DNA from: Albidovulum sp.
GTDB taxonomy: Bacteria > Pseudomonadota > Alphaproteobacteria > Rhodobacterales > Rhodobacteraceae
Assembly: GCA_030837825.1 (NCBI GenBank)
Contig: JAUQYB010000086.1
Location: 1-14,660, forward strand
Direction of reading: 5' to 3'
Length of the DNA: 14,660 nt
Position numbers and translations under genes: made by a program. Below are positions 13,707-14,660 of this stretch, one piece after another. Numbering within the stretch: position 1 is the stretch's first letter; each line of letters starts with the position of its first letter. The notes beneath the pieces are model-generated. The model was not told the DNA's origin and made no database searches. It saw only the letters and a list, made by a program, of their open reading frames with translations.

Positions 13707-14660
13707 CAGAAGGTCGCGACCGGGCAGGTGTTGTCGGACATGTAGTCGTGCACCTTGATCTCGCCGGAGATGATCTTGGCCTTGGCCTCGTCGACCTTGG
13801 CCTTCATCTCGTCGGTGATCAGGCTGGCGTTGTTGTCGTCCAGCGCATAGCCGACGCCGTCGTTGGCAAGCCCCATGACGTTGATCCCCGTGGTCATCTC
13901 GGCACCTTCCGTGAACGCCCCGTAGACCGCGTTGTCGACGCGCTTGACCATCGAGGTCAGGACCTGGCCGGGATGCAGGTAGTTCTGGTTGCTGTCGACG
14001 CCGATCGAGAGGATGCCCTCGTCCGCCGCGGCCTGGAGGACGCCGATGCCGGTGCCGCCGGCGGCGGCATAGATCACGTCCGCGCCCTGCGCCTTCTGCG
14101 CTTTGGCAAGCTCGGCGCCCTTCACCGGGTCGTTCCAGGCGGCGGGCGTGGTGCCGGTCATGTTCAGCACGACCGTGGCGTCGGGATTCGCCGCCTTGAC
14201 GCCCTCGACATAGCCGCAGCCGAACTTGCGGATCAGCGGGATGTCCATGCCGCCGACGAAGCCGACGGTGCCGGTCTTCGAGGCCATCGCCGCCAGCATG
14301 CCGACGAGGTAGGAGCCCTCGTGTTCGTTGAACACGACCGATTTCACGTTCGGCTGTTCGACCACCATGTCGATGATCGCAAACCTGGTGTCGGGGAAGT
14401 CGGGGGCCACCTTGTTGAGAACGTCGCCGAAGGCGAAGCCGGTCATCACCACCGGGTTCGCGCCCGCCTCGGCCAGGCGGCGCAGCGCCTGTTCGCGCTG
14501 CGCCTCGGACTGCATCTCGAGCTCCTTGTAGGTGCCGCCGGTCTCGGCCTTCCACTTCTCGGCGCCGTTGAAGGCCGCTTCGTTGAAGGATTTGTCGAAC
14601 TTGCCGCCGAGGTCGTAGATGATCGCCGGATCGGCCAGCGCCGCGCCCGAGGTCAGCGCC
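13706..14660 (-). CDS. BMP-family (PnrA-like) nucleoside-binding protein, 5' end missing
   Basis: The frame runs off the right edge of the window, and 317 residues are present. The first visible residues (ALTSGAALA, then DPA) look like the end of a signal peptide with cleavage after ALA, so only about 10-20 residues are missing. An internal ATG at 14515 is not the start. Basic membrane protein family features are YDLGGKFDKSFNEAAF at the mature N-terminus, GGMDIPLIRKF in the middle and IGVDSNQNY in the second lobe. Related PnrA-type proteins bind purine nucleosides. It acts in the periplasm and delivers ligand to the permease pair encoded downstream. It is the first visible gene of the operon, and its promoter lies outside the window. 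Confidence 0.92.
   Translation of the reverse strand, partial: ALTSGAALADPAIIYDLGGKFDKSFNEAAFNGAEKWKAETGGTYKELEMQSEAQREQALRRLAEAGANPVVMTGFAFGDVLNKVAPDFPDTRFAIIDMVVEQPNVKSVVFNEHEGSYLVGMLAAMASKTGTVGFVGGMDIPLIRKFGCGYVEGVKAANPDATVVLNMTGTTPAAWNDPVKGAELAKAQKAQGADVIYAAAGGTGIGVLQAAADEGILSIGVDSNQNYLHPGQVLTSMVKRVDNAVYGAFTEGAEMTTGINVMGLANDGVGYALDDNNASLITDEMKAKVDEAKAKIISGEIKVHDYMSDNTCPVATF

Noticed and set aside
14513..14515. ATG at 14515 as the start of the BMP-family protein
   Set aside because: The frame continues upstream with the mature N-terminal family motif (YDLGGKFDKSFN) and the end of a signal peptide, so this Met is internal.
13707..14555. Extension of the ATPase frame upstream through the binding-protein gene
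   Set aside because: The extension is Arg/Gly/Asp-rich shadow sequence. The correct start is the TGATG junction, and the binding-protein gene occupies the other frame.
1..14660. CRISPR array, tRNA/rRNA genes, insertion sequences, prophage or toxin-antitoxin modules
   Set aside because: No spaced direct repeats, no tRNA T-loop (GGTTCGAATC-like) signature in the gaps, no transposase or integrase motifs and no terminal inverted repeats were seen.

Overview
The window looks like chromosomal DNA of an alphaproteobacterium, most likely order Rhodobacterales (Rhodobacter/Rhodovulum/Paracoccus-like). The reasons are the very high G+C content with G/C-ending codons, the divergent ecm/ccr pair of the ethylmalonyl-CoA pathway (the arrangement I recall from Rhodobacter sphaeroides), an alphaproteobacterial TIGR02186 membrane protein beside a TauE/SafE permease, and a BMP-type nucleoside ABC transporter operon. 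Identifications rest on reading motifs and recalling families. No database search was run.

Left part (1-4482): ecm, on the minus strand, encodes ethylmalonyl-CoA mutase. ccr, on the plus strand, encodes crotonyl-CoA carboxylase/reductase. Together they carry out two successive carbon-skeleton steps of acetyl-CoA assimilation; an epimerase encoded elsewhere acts between them. Between the two lies an unrecognised 176-residue single-pass membrane protein gene (minus strand). ccr is followed by a 55-residue conserved-looking small protein. ecm has a clear TTGACA promoter. An 11-bp sequence, ATAAAGTTTCA, occurs upstream of both ecm and ccr in the same orientation relative to each gene.

Middle part (4483-9288): a 359-bp stretch without a convincing gene precedes a RecD/Dda-like superfamily 1 helicase (plus). 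Next come a stand-alone AsnC/Lrp ligand-binding domain protein and a short-chain dehydrogenase (plus, 1 nt apart). Convergent to these is a two-gene minus-strand unit: a TauE/SafE permease overlapping by 4 nt a TIGR02186 periplasmic/membrane protein.

Right part (9289-14660): a tightly overlapping minus-strand operon in the order BMP-type substrate-binding lipoprotein/periplasmic protein (5' end cut by the window), double-domain ATPase, two BPD_transp_2 permeases and purine nucleoside phosphorylase. The layout suggests purine nucleosides are imported and split to base plus ribose-1-phosphate.

I see no rRNA, tRNA, CRISPR array, insertion sequence, prophage or obvious defence system. The window is mostly ordinary core metabolism. 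The points most worth a second look are regulatory: the shared ecm/ccr motif, two genes with exactly six bases between a TAGGNT -10 box and the ATG (predicted leaderless mRNAs), and the small or unknown proteins around ccr and tauE.
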